Of a stretch of 64,000 nt of DNA, positions 34,753-44,892 are shown piece after piece; the first letter of the stretch is position 1; every line of letters starts with the position of its first letter. Position numbers and translations under genes: made by a program. The notes beneath the pieces were generated by a model. That model saw only the letters and a program-made list of their open reading frames with translations. It made no database searches and was not told where the DNA came from. Source of the DNA: Amphiura filiformis (lineage: Eukaryota > Echinodermata > Ophiuroidea > Amphilepidida > Amphiuridae). The DNA is taken from assembly GCF_039555335.1 (NCBI RefSeq), contig NC_092637.1, positions 36,995,026-37,059,025 of the forward strand. The letters run 5' to 3'.

Positions 34753-34999
34753 TATATATAAAGGTAAAAACATGCATCAAAAATGGCCCTCCACAACGCT
34801 AAAACCTCAGAGCTTCGGGGCTTCGCCCCTGGACCCCTACCAGGGCTTTGCCCCTGGGCCCCACTCAGGGGCCATAAGGCGAGCCCCTGGACCCCACCAC
34901 GTTGCTACGCTTCTTTCGAATTGTCAATATTACTTGTCGGTTTGTGTCAAAAACTTGCCCCCCCAATATAAAAATCCTGGCTACGCCACTGTGTAACTG

Positions 35000-35582
35000 G
35001 CAATGTATGTGTATCATGATATAGGCCTATATAACATGGACCCCAAGTTAAATTGCTCAAAATCAACATGGTCAATTTTTTCCAACTTAGCATATCAGTC
35101 TTCAGCTGAGTCTTGCAAAGTAATATCCATGAAATTGACATTCCCTTTTAAGGGATGTTTTCAGGCATGATTATAAATGTATTTAATTGTAAATCGTGAT
35201 TACCAAGTATGCTGAGTAAGTGTATTATGCATTCCCTTTTAAGGGATATTTTTACAATGGATTGCATGATAAAGGAGTGACAGAGGTCATTACCAACTAT
35301 TAGTAATGTATTGTGTATAACTATAAAGTGTAAAGTTCAGGGACGGTGGATGCGCATGAAGCTATGTGTTGAAATTTACAATTGTACATGTACATTGTGC
35401 ATTGGTGATATTTGAGGAAGTATACACAAAAAAGTACTTTGCTGTGTAGGAGATTGATATGGTAAATTAGATTGGCCTATTCCAACTGGTAAATGCTTTG
35501 AATCATTTAATGTGTAATACAGTGATATGACATTCCATTCCCTATTATAACATTTAGTAACAACTGAGTGCAACCCAACAAA
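35000..35582 (+). promoter_or_regulatory. Proximal 5' flank of gene 2, conserved with genes 3 and 4
   Basis: 35045-35540 aligns with gene 3 sequence at 50045-50412 plus 51618-51740 (TGATTACCAAGTATGCT, GTGTATTATGCATTCCCTTT, GTGCATTGGTGATATT, TTTGCTGTGTA). The last part also aligns with gene 4 at 59305-59360 (TTTGTTGTGTATGAGAATTC). A promoter is likely here by position and conservation, but no core element was identified. Confidence 0.5.
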
Positions 35583-35837
35583 ATGGCAGAGAGTCAACTT
35601 GCAGAAACAATCCGTCGGGATCTTTTGGAGTGTGGGATCTGTTTGGATCGATATAAGAAACCTAGAGGACTACCATGCCTCCATTGTTTCTGTCACAGCT
35701 GCTTGGAGAGTTACTGCAAGGGACAGAGGAATGTGTTGTGTCCAAACTGCAAGAGACCAACATCAGTACCAAAAGAAGGAGTGTCTGGATTTCCTGCTCA
35801 TTTCATCATCAATACTTTAAAAGACACACTTGACAAG
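35583..35837 (+). CDS. TRIM-NHL gene 2, exon 1: RING finger
   Basis: The exon codes 85 residues, MAESQLAETIRRDLLECGIC... to ...DTLDK, and ends at G|GTAAAT in phase 0 like its paralogs. The C3HC4 ligands C17, C20, C32, H34, C37, C40, C53 and C56 are all present, so the RING should be able to bind an E2. An upstream in-frame start-like codon would add five residues (MQPNK) but is not ATG, so the ATG at 35583 is used. The partner exon is 44893-46503, 9 kb downstream. Confidence 0.9.
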
Positions 35838-35949
35838 GTAAATCAACAGCTGAAATATATCTTCTTATATTTTATAGTCAACAAAACCATTTATCTTTTT
35901 AAATATTCTACAACATAAATGGAATAGCCTGGTTTTCCTTCCACTTTAA

Positions 35950-36684
35950 AATGATCTGTAATTGTATAGCTATGCATATCTATGTATAGCCATGTATAGC
36001 TATATAGCCATGTAGGCTATGCATAGCCATGTAGGCTATGCATAGCCATGTAGGCTATGCATAGCCATGTATAGCTATGTATAGCCATGTATATATAGCC
36101 ATGTATAGCTATGTATAGCTATAGCGTGTATACCCATGTATATATAGCCATGTATAGCTATACATAGCCATGTATAGCTATGTATAGCCATGTATAGCTA
36201 TATAGCCATGCAGGCTATGCATAGCCATGTATAGCTATGTATAGCAATGTATAGCTATAGCCATGTATATATAGCCATGTATATGTATAGCTATGTATAG
36301 CCATGTATAGCTATAGCCATGTATAGCTATGCATAGCCATGTATATCTATGTAATGCCATGTATAGCTATGTATAGCCATGTATAGCTATGTATAACAAT
36401 GTATAGCTATGCATAGCCATGTATAGCTATGTGTAGCCATGTATAGCTATGTATAGCCATGTATAGCTAAGTATAGCCATGCATAGCTATGTATAGCCAT
36501 GTATAGCTATGTATAACTATGCATAGCCATGCATATTTCTATGTATAGCCATGTATAGCTATGTATATCTATGTATATCTATGTATGGCCATATATATCT
36601 ATGTATGGCCATGTATAACCATACATTGCTATGTATAGTCACGTATAGCCATGTATAACTATGTATAACCATGTTTAGCTATGT
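35950..36684. repeat. Minisatellite of a 10-bp unit, TATAGCCATG / TATAGCTATG, about 735 bp
   Basis: Alternating decamers TATAGCCATG and TATAGCTATG, with variants (GGCTATGCATAGCC, ATATATAGCC), run almost without interruption. The same repeat resumes at 39595-39735 and 40001-40195, so one array seems to have been split by later insertions. Confidence 0.93.
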
Positions 36685-36851
36685 ACCCGGGGGTCACTCA
36701 CTACTTGACTTGCTACGCACTTGCATCCAAGAATAACGTCTAAAAGGGTATGTTTTTCACCACACAACGTTGTTGACGTCTTTTTGAAAAAGGGGTACTT
36801 TTTCAGAAGGCATCGCCATTCAGGGGTCCTTTTTCACCCAAATACTTAGAC

Positions 36852-39234
36852 CAGGCCTTCTCAACTAGTTTATTTGAAGTGCCAACTGGAAAATCAGTGA
36901 TCATGAATTGCCAACATGTTAAGGGTTTTCCATCGTCACCCGATTCGACTTGACTATTGCGCCTCTTTTCAACGTGTGCGTACTTCGCGTCTTGCTCGGC
37001 ATTGCGTTGCAGACATCGCAACGAACGATGCGTGTTGTGCGTGTCAATGCTATTTTTGCGCACCGGCGATAACCAGGGCCACAAAATAAAGAAAACAATG
37101 TTTGCTGAGCGCAAGAAAGGTGGCCGCTTAAATATAACATGTAGGCCTACAAACCAAATTTTGCCAGTGTGCTTCCACTGATAACGGACCTGGACCCCTC
37201 CCCCAAAGTAGGCTTACGACAGTAGGGTCCAATAGATGGTATGAAGTTATAGGCCTACCCAACAAACACAGAATCAGGTGTTTTTTTTAAACATTAGGCC
37301 TAAACGAGTGTTGGTTAAATTGGTTAATTCGTTTTAATAATATTTTGGCCTAAATGTTGGGTAACCACTACCGGTATATTATAGGCCTATTAAAGGTTAT
37401 TGTAGAACGTTTCATAATGAAACGCACCACACAGCAACTTTTAAAAGTTTATAATCCAACATTTAAATGTTTACAGCATTTTGTGTTATTGGGTAAAGAC
37501 CTTGGCCTACTACGTGCACTGAATTCATAATGCATGCGATACAGACAACACCATCAAAACTATTCAATTTCAAACAAATGTGTCATACATTTACAAAAAT
37601 AATATCATAGCCCAAACGTTTTTCTACAGCTATAGGCAACCCAGTGTTTAACTTTGCTTTAATTGAACTGCTATGTGATATGAATCCACCTCGAGATAAT
37701 TCTGTATTATATAGTTTTTGTGACCAAAAAAGTTTTCCTCTCGGTAAACGGCACTAAGCATGCTAAGTAGGCCTATGCCTCATAATAATTGTAGGCCTAT
37801 TATAGTCAAACACTTCCGGCCATGGTGTCAAACGCTTCGCTTTAACATGTTTAATAAATCCTCTTTTTGGTCGATCGAGTCAGGTGATCATGGTGAAAGC
37901 TGAAAATTCCTCACTTTGTGTAATTTGATAACTCTTTGGTCCAATATCTTTGCAGATTGCAGAATGAGGGTCTTTCTTACACCCGTTTATGACCAAAATA
38001 CACCAAATTAGTAAGAATATTAAGGCATGAAGTCTTAATAATCGACATCATTAGAATAATTGTTCCTATTATGGTAACTTCTTATAGGTAACTTTTTTTA
38101 CAGTGAAAACCTTCCTGCGTAAACAGACAATTCCTTTTTTGTGGCCATATGCGTAAACGAACGCTTATCTGGCATCAGATCGCGTGTATACCAGCGCGTT
38201 GAGTACGCACCAAAATATCCATGTACGCAATTAACTCACGCATGGTGTCGCAGAAAAAATGCATTTTTGACCTATTTTGGTCAATTTACTGCGAAAACAA
38301 GGTCCGGTACCCCCATTTTTTTTTGCGATTTACAGAGCTTTTTCTTTTTCATAACATATATAAAATTTAAAAAATTTGATCGATACAATTTTTTTCTACA
38401 ACGCAAAAGGTTGTCTATTTTTGGAAATGTACACCTCTTTTAAAGTCATAATGTACGATCTTATAATATGAATTTGGTTAATTTTTTTCAAACCTAATTT
38501 TGTGGCATATTTGTAATGTTTACACATGTCACAACTTAAATGTTAAACCTAAATGGAATCAGCCAAATTTGTTGTGTTTGTAGGTAAACAGAGCAAAGTT
38601 TGACATAAAGTCATAATTCAAGAAATTATGACTTTATGTCCTCCCATGATAGAACTGCTTGTTAAACAGCCAAAATAACAAGCAGTGTTTCTTTCACTTT
38701 ACCTCGTTATTTCAGCTCAAAATGGACAGAAACCATTCCCGATAATTATTACTAGTATCATTTCAGCATTTTGAGTATATAATGACAAATTTAAAATTTG
38801 AAGGAAATTGTACATTAAGCCTTTAAAACAGCTGTAGCTCAAAAGTGAGGTCCAGCACCCCCTGTTTTTTTTACTGATTTATTATCTACACATATTAATG
38901 TACAAAATATGTCAATTTAAAAAAATTTGATCGATAGGTTTAGTTACGACTGTAAACCCTTAAGGGAGCCTGAGTTAGAGCGGGTGCATAGCGGGTACGG
39001 TACAGTGGTACCGGGGGGATGCCGGTTTGTCGGGGGTACAGGGGGCAGGCAGGCAGCGCCCTTGGAGCTCATGGATTTTAAGGTATTTTAAAGGCCCAGA
39101 TTGGGTATTTCACCCTTTTTTTGTTCAAGATGTATGTGAAAAAATATTAAAATTACCATGCGCCACTTCGGGCGCCACTTCGACTGACTCTAAGCGCCAC
39201 AAGTGGCGTGCGCGCCACCAGTTGAGAAAGCCTG
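36852..39234. mobile_element. hAT (Charlie-like) element, 2.4 kb, 7/8 TSD match
   Basis: The termini CAGGCCTTCTCAACTAG and (inverted) CAGGCTTTCTCAACTGGTGG carry the CAGG-TTCTCAAC signature of Charlie-type hAT elements, with GCGCCAC subterminal phrases. The flanks are ACTTAGAC (36844-36851) and CCTTAGAC (39235-39242). A direct internal repeat pairs 38296-38390 with 38845-38940 (GAGGTCC[AG]GCACCCCC, AAAAATTTGATCGATA). No intact transposase frame. Confidence 0.8.
37258..37495. mobile_element. TA-flanked MITE, CCCAGCAAACAC family, 238 bp (nested)
   Basis: It begins CCCAACAAACACAGAATC and ends TTTTGTGTTATTGGG, with TA on both sides (37256-37257 and 37496-37497). The interior has AACATTTAAATGTTT-type phrases as in the other copies. 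It lies inside the hAT element at 36852-39234. Confidence 0.75.
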
Positions 39235-39594
39235 CCTTAGACGTTTAGGGTTAGTAATATTATTGTTTGAGTTAGTTTAAACTAATTTGATAAAAATCAC
39301 CACTTTTTAATTGATTCTTGTTACCAATTAGTATCTATAGGTCTGCAACATCAAAAAGACACCTTGGGTATCAAATTAGCTCCTTTTCCTGTTTATGCCA
39401 CTTGGGGTATAAATTAGATATATCTCAGTTGATGCCATTTAGGGTATGGTTTTTGCATGTGCTACGCCATTTAGGGTAGGATTTTGCATGTGTTTCGCCA
39501 TTAAGGGGTGCACTTTGGTTATGTGAAAATTCACCATTAAGGTGGTCGGACGTGGGTGGGTAACACTTTTGTGTGAGAGTGACCCCCCTGGGGC

Positions 39595-40195
39595 TATAGT
39601 ATGTATAGCCATGTATAGCTATATATAGCCATGTATAGCTATGCATAGCCATGTAAAGCCATGCATAGCTATGTAAAGCCATGTATAGCTATGTATATCC
39701 ATGCATAGCTATATATGGTTGAACATAGCCATTCATATGAAAAGGTTTGACTACAAAATATAAATTTATGCATCTATGCAGTTTCCACCTCGATACACCT
39801 GAGCACACAAATATTCCCAAGAACAGCGTGTCTAGCCTCTATGCAGTCTGTTTTATACTACACGGTTGAGTGCATAGCATCATAAGAGCTGTGTGAGATC
39901 TAGTGGAAAAATAGGCATCTGTGCAAAAAGTTACTATTTCTGCCTGTTTTGTCATGCGGTTGTAAATTCAATGAACTATGACTTTGTCAAAGAGTGCTTG
40001 TATAGCTATGTATAGCCATGTATAGCTATGCACAGCCATGTGTATAGCTATGTATAGCCATGCAGCTATGTAAAGCCATGTATAGCTATGCACCTGGCTA
40101 TGCATAGCCATGTATAGCTATGTATAGCCATGTATAGCTCTGTATGGCCATGTATAGCTATGTATAGTCATGTATAGCTATGTATAGGTATATGA
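39595..40195. repeat. Continuation of the 10-bp minisatellite, two blocks
   Basis: Blocks at 39595-39735 and 40001-40195 of TATAGCCATG/TATAGCTATG are separated by 265 bp of unrelated sequence (39736-40000). Confidence 0.9.
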
Positions 40196-40384
40196 GCCAT
40201 CTGTACCCCATACAGATCTCCAGAAAATTTGTTCACAAGGCATTTTGCTTCATACACATAAATTATGCAAATTAGGTACTTAATTACCATATTTTGTGCC
40301 GCGAATTCAAATTAGGTCGATACCCTCTGGCTGTGCTAATCCCCACCAATTTACGTCACAGTACCCCACACGGATCTCCAGATA
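40196..40384. repeat. About 165-bp repeat unit (GGATCTCCAGATAA family), left fragment
   Basis: Contains CCCCATACAGATCTCCAGA, CATAAATTATGCAAATTAGG, TACTTAATTACCATATTTTG and CACCAATTTACGTCAC, the phrases of the tandem units at 44387-44825 and 51055-51445. Interrupted at 40385 by the long inverted-repeat element. Confidence 0.8.
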
Positions 40385-43300
40385 TAAACACAGCCAAACA
40401 CTAAAAAGTCGCCACTAGTTCCATCCCCATTTAATCAGAGTCGGATGTGTTTTAAAAATGACATAGGGAGTTGTATCACGCGGCGGAGCTAGCGTGAGTG
40501 CCAAGAATTACGTCGCCTGAATAGGCCGGCAGGATAATCGATTATAACTTGAACCACCTCTTTTAGTGGCGTATGGTGGCCACTCCTACCCAGGGGGCTG
40601 GCTGAAGAAAGTTAAATTTTGCCGCCCCCCTCATCAACAACCCATAAAGGTTGACGCCAAAATATGCGCATGTCTTTTAACATCTACACGCATCTGAGAG
40701 GTCTAATTTCATTGTCATTGAAGGTTTACCCATGAATGGCAAAATGCAAATCAAATACCCCGTTCTTTCAATTGTGCGCAGGCAAGTGTACAATGATTCC
40801 TGTACGGGTTGCTTCAGGCCACATAATAAGCTGATACCATGCATTGGCTTTTGCGTGGTCAATTCGAAATTTGTCATTTTAAAAATTTCCAAACAACTGT
40901 TCCTATGCTCACGATAATTAAACTTTTGATATCAAATTTGGTATCAACCTTCGAAGGAAAATGTATAGAAAATTATTATATAAATTATTTTGCCATAAAC
41001 TCATCAGACGCTGATTAAGACTGGTTTGCTGTATAAATCAAATAAGTGTTGGCAGACTTCAAAAAATGATTTTTCTTCAAACTTTGTGCATGGATGCACC
41101 TTGGGTCAAAGTCAACAGGAATGACATTCATGTCGCCTCTGCACCTTTGGTTGCCATGGCAACCGCCAAAATGTAAATTTGCCCAATTTTCAGCATTTTC
41201 AGCATTTTCACATGTAACAAAATGTAGAAATATCAGGTCAGATTTCAGGATGAAAGAAATCATGTTCAGTACCCTTCTTTTATACAGTGAATAAGATATC
41301 CTTCCTCTCTATTAAAATCATGTAAACACAAACAAATCACTTTCAAAAGTGGGTGAAACCATTATATAAAATAGGGGTGTTTTTCATTATTTTCGGCCAT
41401 GCCAAAACTTGTGTTGGGAAAATTGATGTAACATCCAAAGTAACACTTTTCTCACAATTATCTGCTCAGGGTAAGTAGATAAGATGTTGGTCTAGTAATA
41501 CCATGAAAAAAAAGTTTTGGTAATTTTCATACGTGGGAGCAGTGTTGCCAGGAAAATTGCACAATTTTCAGGTTTTTAATTTAATATATTATGAAAAATA
41601 AGGGCTTTTATCCACCTAGGGGATGGTGATGCATTTTTATGTTATTAGTATGAAGACATTACCAACTGTAGTGCATGAGTATCAAGTATTTATGCCTAAG
41701 TGTTGCCATAAACCTCACTGTTTTGACGTTTGAGATTTTATTTACAATGGAAAATGCTGATTTTAACAGACAACTCTCTTGTTAATTTTATGCAACAGTC
41801 TAGGTATTGTGATTTGGATTAAGTGCATGGTGTGACATGATTTGCATTGGTTTCAACACTAGTGTTGCCAGTAGCTTTGCCTTTTCAGGTGCTGTTATAA
41901 AGTAATTTTCATACGTGGGAGCAGTGTTGCTAGGAAAATTGCATAATTTTCAGTTTTTTAATTTAAAATATTATGAAAAAAAGGGCTTTTATCCACCTAG
42001 AGATGATGATGCATATGTATGATATTAGTATGAAGACATTACCAACTGTAGTGCATGAGTATCAAGTATTTCTGCCTAAATGTTGCCAGAAACCTCACGT
42101 TTTTGACGTTTGAGATTTTATTTACCATGGAAAATTCTGATTTTAACAGACAACTCTCTTGTTAATTTTATGCAACACTCTTGTATTGTGATTTGGATTA
42201 AGTGCATGGTGTGACATGATTTGCATTGGTTTCAACACCAGTGTTGCCAGTAGCTTTGCCTTTTCAGGTGCTGTTATAAAGAAACAGCGAAACCAGTTTT
42301 TTTTTTTTTTCTTGTCTCCTTTATTATTTGTGAAGGCGAACCTGATGAATAACAATGTTTATTTATATAATTCCCGTCGATCCTGCCACTGTTTTTCCGT
42401 GTAATATTTGTGAACTTGTAAAAACAAAGAGTCTGATCAAGCAAACTGTTTCAAAACTAAGGACATATGCATATACCTCAACATCGACACCTAAACGTCC
42501 GTATAATAAATTGAAAGCTTTGTGGAAGGTTGTTCCTGTTTAGTTACAAACAATGTTTTGAACAATTTCAAAACATGTAATGTTTTTAAGCACTATGTCT
42601 GTAAATGTCGGTTGGCAATCTTGTATCTTCCGTAATGTGAGTCATCAAATGAGATGAAAAAAGGGTACTCTGCTGCATCATACAGTGTATGAACTGTAAC
42701 AGACATAGCTAACCATGTCACATCTTTAGATTCTTCTGTAGCTTTCTCAATTGTTTCAAAATAACTGAAAATGTTACTACCAACACAGGTGTTGAAAACA
42801 CAGTGAGCAAAGTAAGGTATGCTACACTTAATTTAAACAGTAAATTTAACCTCAATAAATACAAAAGTGAGTTTCTGGCAATACTGTTGTTGACATGTTA
42901 ATAATAGCAGACCAGGACCCGCTTTACTTCACGATTTGAAAAAATTGAGTATACTATGTATACCAGTGCTGTTAACCTCCTTTCTGTAAGTTTGTCAGTA
43001 AGAGTGTCATTATCCTGTAAACTGACTTGAATAGACAATGTTACTAGCAACACTGGTTTCGCTGTTTCTTTATAACAGCACCTAAAAAGGCAAAGCTACT
43101 GGCAACACTGGTGTTGAAACCAATGCAAATCATGTCACACCATGCACTTAATCCAAATCACAATACTGGAGAGTTGCATAAAATTAACAAGAGAGTTGTC
43201 TGTTAAAATCAGTATTTTCCATCATTAATAAAATCTCAAACGTCAAAAAAATGAGGTTTCTGGCAACACTTAGGCAGAAATACTTGATACTCATGCACTA

Positions 43301-44386
43301 CAGTTGGTAATGTCTTCATACTAATAACATAAAAATGCATCATCATCCCCTAGGTGGATAAAAGCCTTATTTTTCATAATATATTAAATTAAAAACCTGA
43401 AAATTGTGCAATTTTCCTGGCAACACTACTCCCACGTATGAAAATTACTTTATAACAGCACCTGAAAAGGCAACGCTACTGGCAACACTGGGGTTGAAAC
43501 CAATGCAAATCATGTCACACCATGCACTTAATCCAAATAACAATACTAGAGTGTTGCATAAAATTAACAAGAGAGTTGTCTGTTAAAATCAGCATTTTCC
43601 ATTGTAAATAAAATCTCAAACGTCAAAAAAGTGAGGTTTCTGGCAACACTTAGGCAGAAATACTTGATATTCATGCACTACAGTTGGTAATGTCTTCATA
43701 CTAATATCATAAAAATGCATCATCATCCCCTAGGTGGATAAAAGCCCTTATTTTTCATAATATATTAAATTAAAAAACTGAAAATTGTGCAATTGTTCTG
43801 GCAACACTACTCCCACGTATGAAATTTACCAAAACTTTTTTTTCATGATATTACTAGACCAACATCTTATCTACTTACCCTGAGCAGATAATTGTGAGAA
43901 AAGTGTTACTTTGGGGGTTACATCAATTTTCCCAACACAAGTTTTGGCATTGCCGAAAATAATGAAAAACACCCCTAGTTTACATAATAGTTTCACCCAT
44001 TTCTGAAAATGATTTGTTTGTGTTTTTATGAATTTTATAGAGAGGAAGGATGTCTTATTCACTGTATAAAAGAAGGGTACTGAACATTATTTCCTTCATG
44101 CTGAAATCTGACCTGATATTTCTACATTTGCTACATGGGAAAATGCTAAAAATGCTGAAAATTGGGCAAATTGACATTTTCGCTGTTGCCATGGCAACCA
44201 AGGGTTTAGAGGCGATATGAATGTCACTCATGTAGACTCTGACCCAAGGTGCATCCACACACAAAGTATTAAGAAAAATCATTTTTTGAAGTCTGCCAAC
44301 ATTTTTTGAAAATATCTGATTTTTACTGCATAGTGTTCTTAAATGGGGATGGAACTAGTGGAGACTTTTTAAGTTGGCGGTGTTTA
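40385..44386. mobile_element. Long inverted-repeat (foldback-like) element, 4.0 kb, in intron 1 of gene 2
   Basis: The ends TAAACACAGCCAA and TTGGCGGTGTTTA are inverted. Arms run from 40385 to about 42297 and from about 43052 to 44386 (near 90 percent identity by eye), around a loop at 42298-43051. Each arm contains two tandem copies of a subrepeat of about 380 bp (41519 and 41901 at left; mirrored at 43065-43830), beginning TTTTCATACGTGGGAGCAGT. The left arm has an extra stretch of about 590 bp (about 40440-41020). It splits a GGATCTCCAGATAA repeat unit. Non-coding. Confidence 0.87.
40564..40672 (-). repeat. Interspersed repeat family A, copy 2 (internally deleted, inverted)
   Basis: The reverse complement matches both ends of the family A copies at 299-651 and 55248-55582 (GCGGCAAAATTTAACTTTC..., ACATGCGCATATTTTGGCG). 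It lies in the extra stretch of the left foldback arm. Confidence 0.65.
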
Positions 44387-44825
44387 TTTTGCTTGATACG
44401 CATAAATTATGCAAACTAGGTACTTAATTACCATATTTTGCAGTGAAAATCTGATCAGGTTGAGAACCTCTGGCCCGCTACTCCCCACCAAGTTACATCA
44501 CTGCACCCCATACGGATCTCCAGATAATCTGTTAACAAGGTTTTTTGCTTGATTCGCATAAAATACACATGAATTATCCAAATTGGGTACTTAATTAGCA
44601 TAATTTGTGCTGAAAATCTAATCAGGTTGAGAGCCTTCGGCCACGCTATTCCCCACCAAGTTATGTCACTGTACCCCATACAGATCTCCAGATAATCTGT
44701 TCACAAGGTATTTCGCTTGTTACGCATAAATTATGCAAATTAGGTACTTGATTACCATATTTTGCGCTGAAAATCTAATCAGGTCGAGACACTCTAGTCT
44801 TGTTACCCCCTACCAAGTTTCATCA
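44387..44825. repeat. Tandem units of about 165 bp (GGATCTCCAGATAA family)
   Basis: Almost three units of CGCATAAATTATGCAAA, TAGGTACTTAATTACCATAT, AAAATCTAATCAGGT, CCCCACCAAGTTACATCACTG and CCCATACGGATCTCCAGATA. The block ends where the conserved intron end of gene 2 starts (GAGCAAATATGTAACTTG). Confidence 0.88.
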
Positions 44826-44892
44826 TCTCTGAGCAAATATGTAACTTGAAAATGTAAGTAACCTGAAATTTGCATCCTTGTTTTTGTTTTAG

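Larger units (their letters stand above)
32785..34991. mobile_element. hAT-like element, 2.2 kb, perfect 8-bp TSD, carrying nested elements
   Basis: The ends CAGTGGCGTAGC and GCTACGCCACTG are perfect inverted repeats, with matching GGGGGGCAAG/CCCCCC subterminal sequence. The 8-bp duplication TGTAACTG lies at 32777-32784 and 34992-34999. It has no transposase frame of its own. Most of the interior is a second element (33166-34752). It lies about 0.6-2.8 kb upstream of the gene 2 start. Confidence 0.9.
36686..39593. mobile_element. TIR element, 2.9 kb, inserted in the minisatellite
   Basis: The left end CCCGGGGGTCACTCAC corresponds in inverse to the right end GTGAGAGTGACCCCCCTGGGG (imperfect). 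Minisatellite sequence abuts both ends, which shows that it entered the array. Most of its interior is a hAT-like element (36852-39234). The family is not recognised; target duplication is unclear in the repetitive context. Confidence 0.68.

Noticed and set aside
35950-36684. Regular short repeats that could be read as a CRISPR-like array
   Set aside because: The unit is a 10-bp head-to-tail minisatellite with no spacers, in a eukaryotic intron.
36803-37114. Minus-strand open frame of 103 residues with possible transposase relation
   Set aside because: It crosses the terminus of a hAT-like element and shows no transposase motif.
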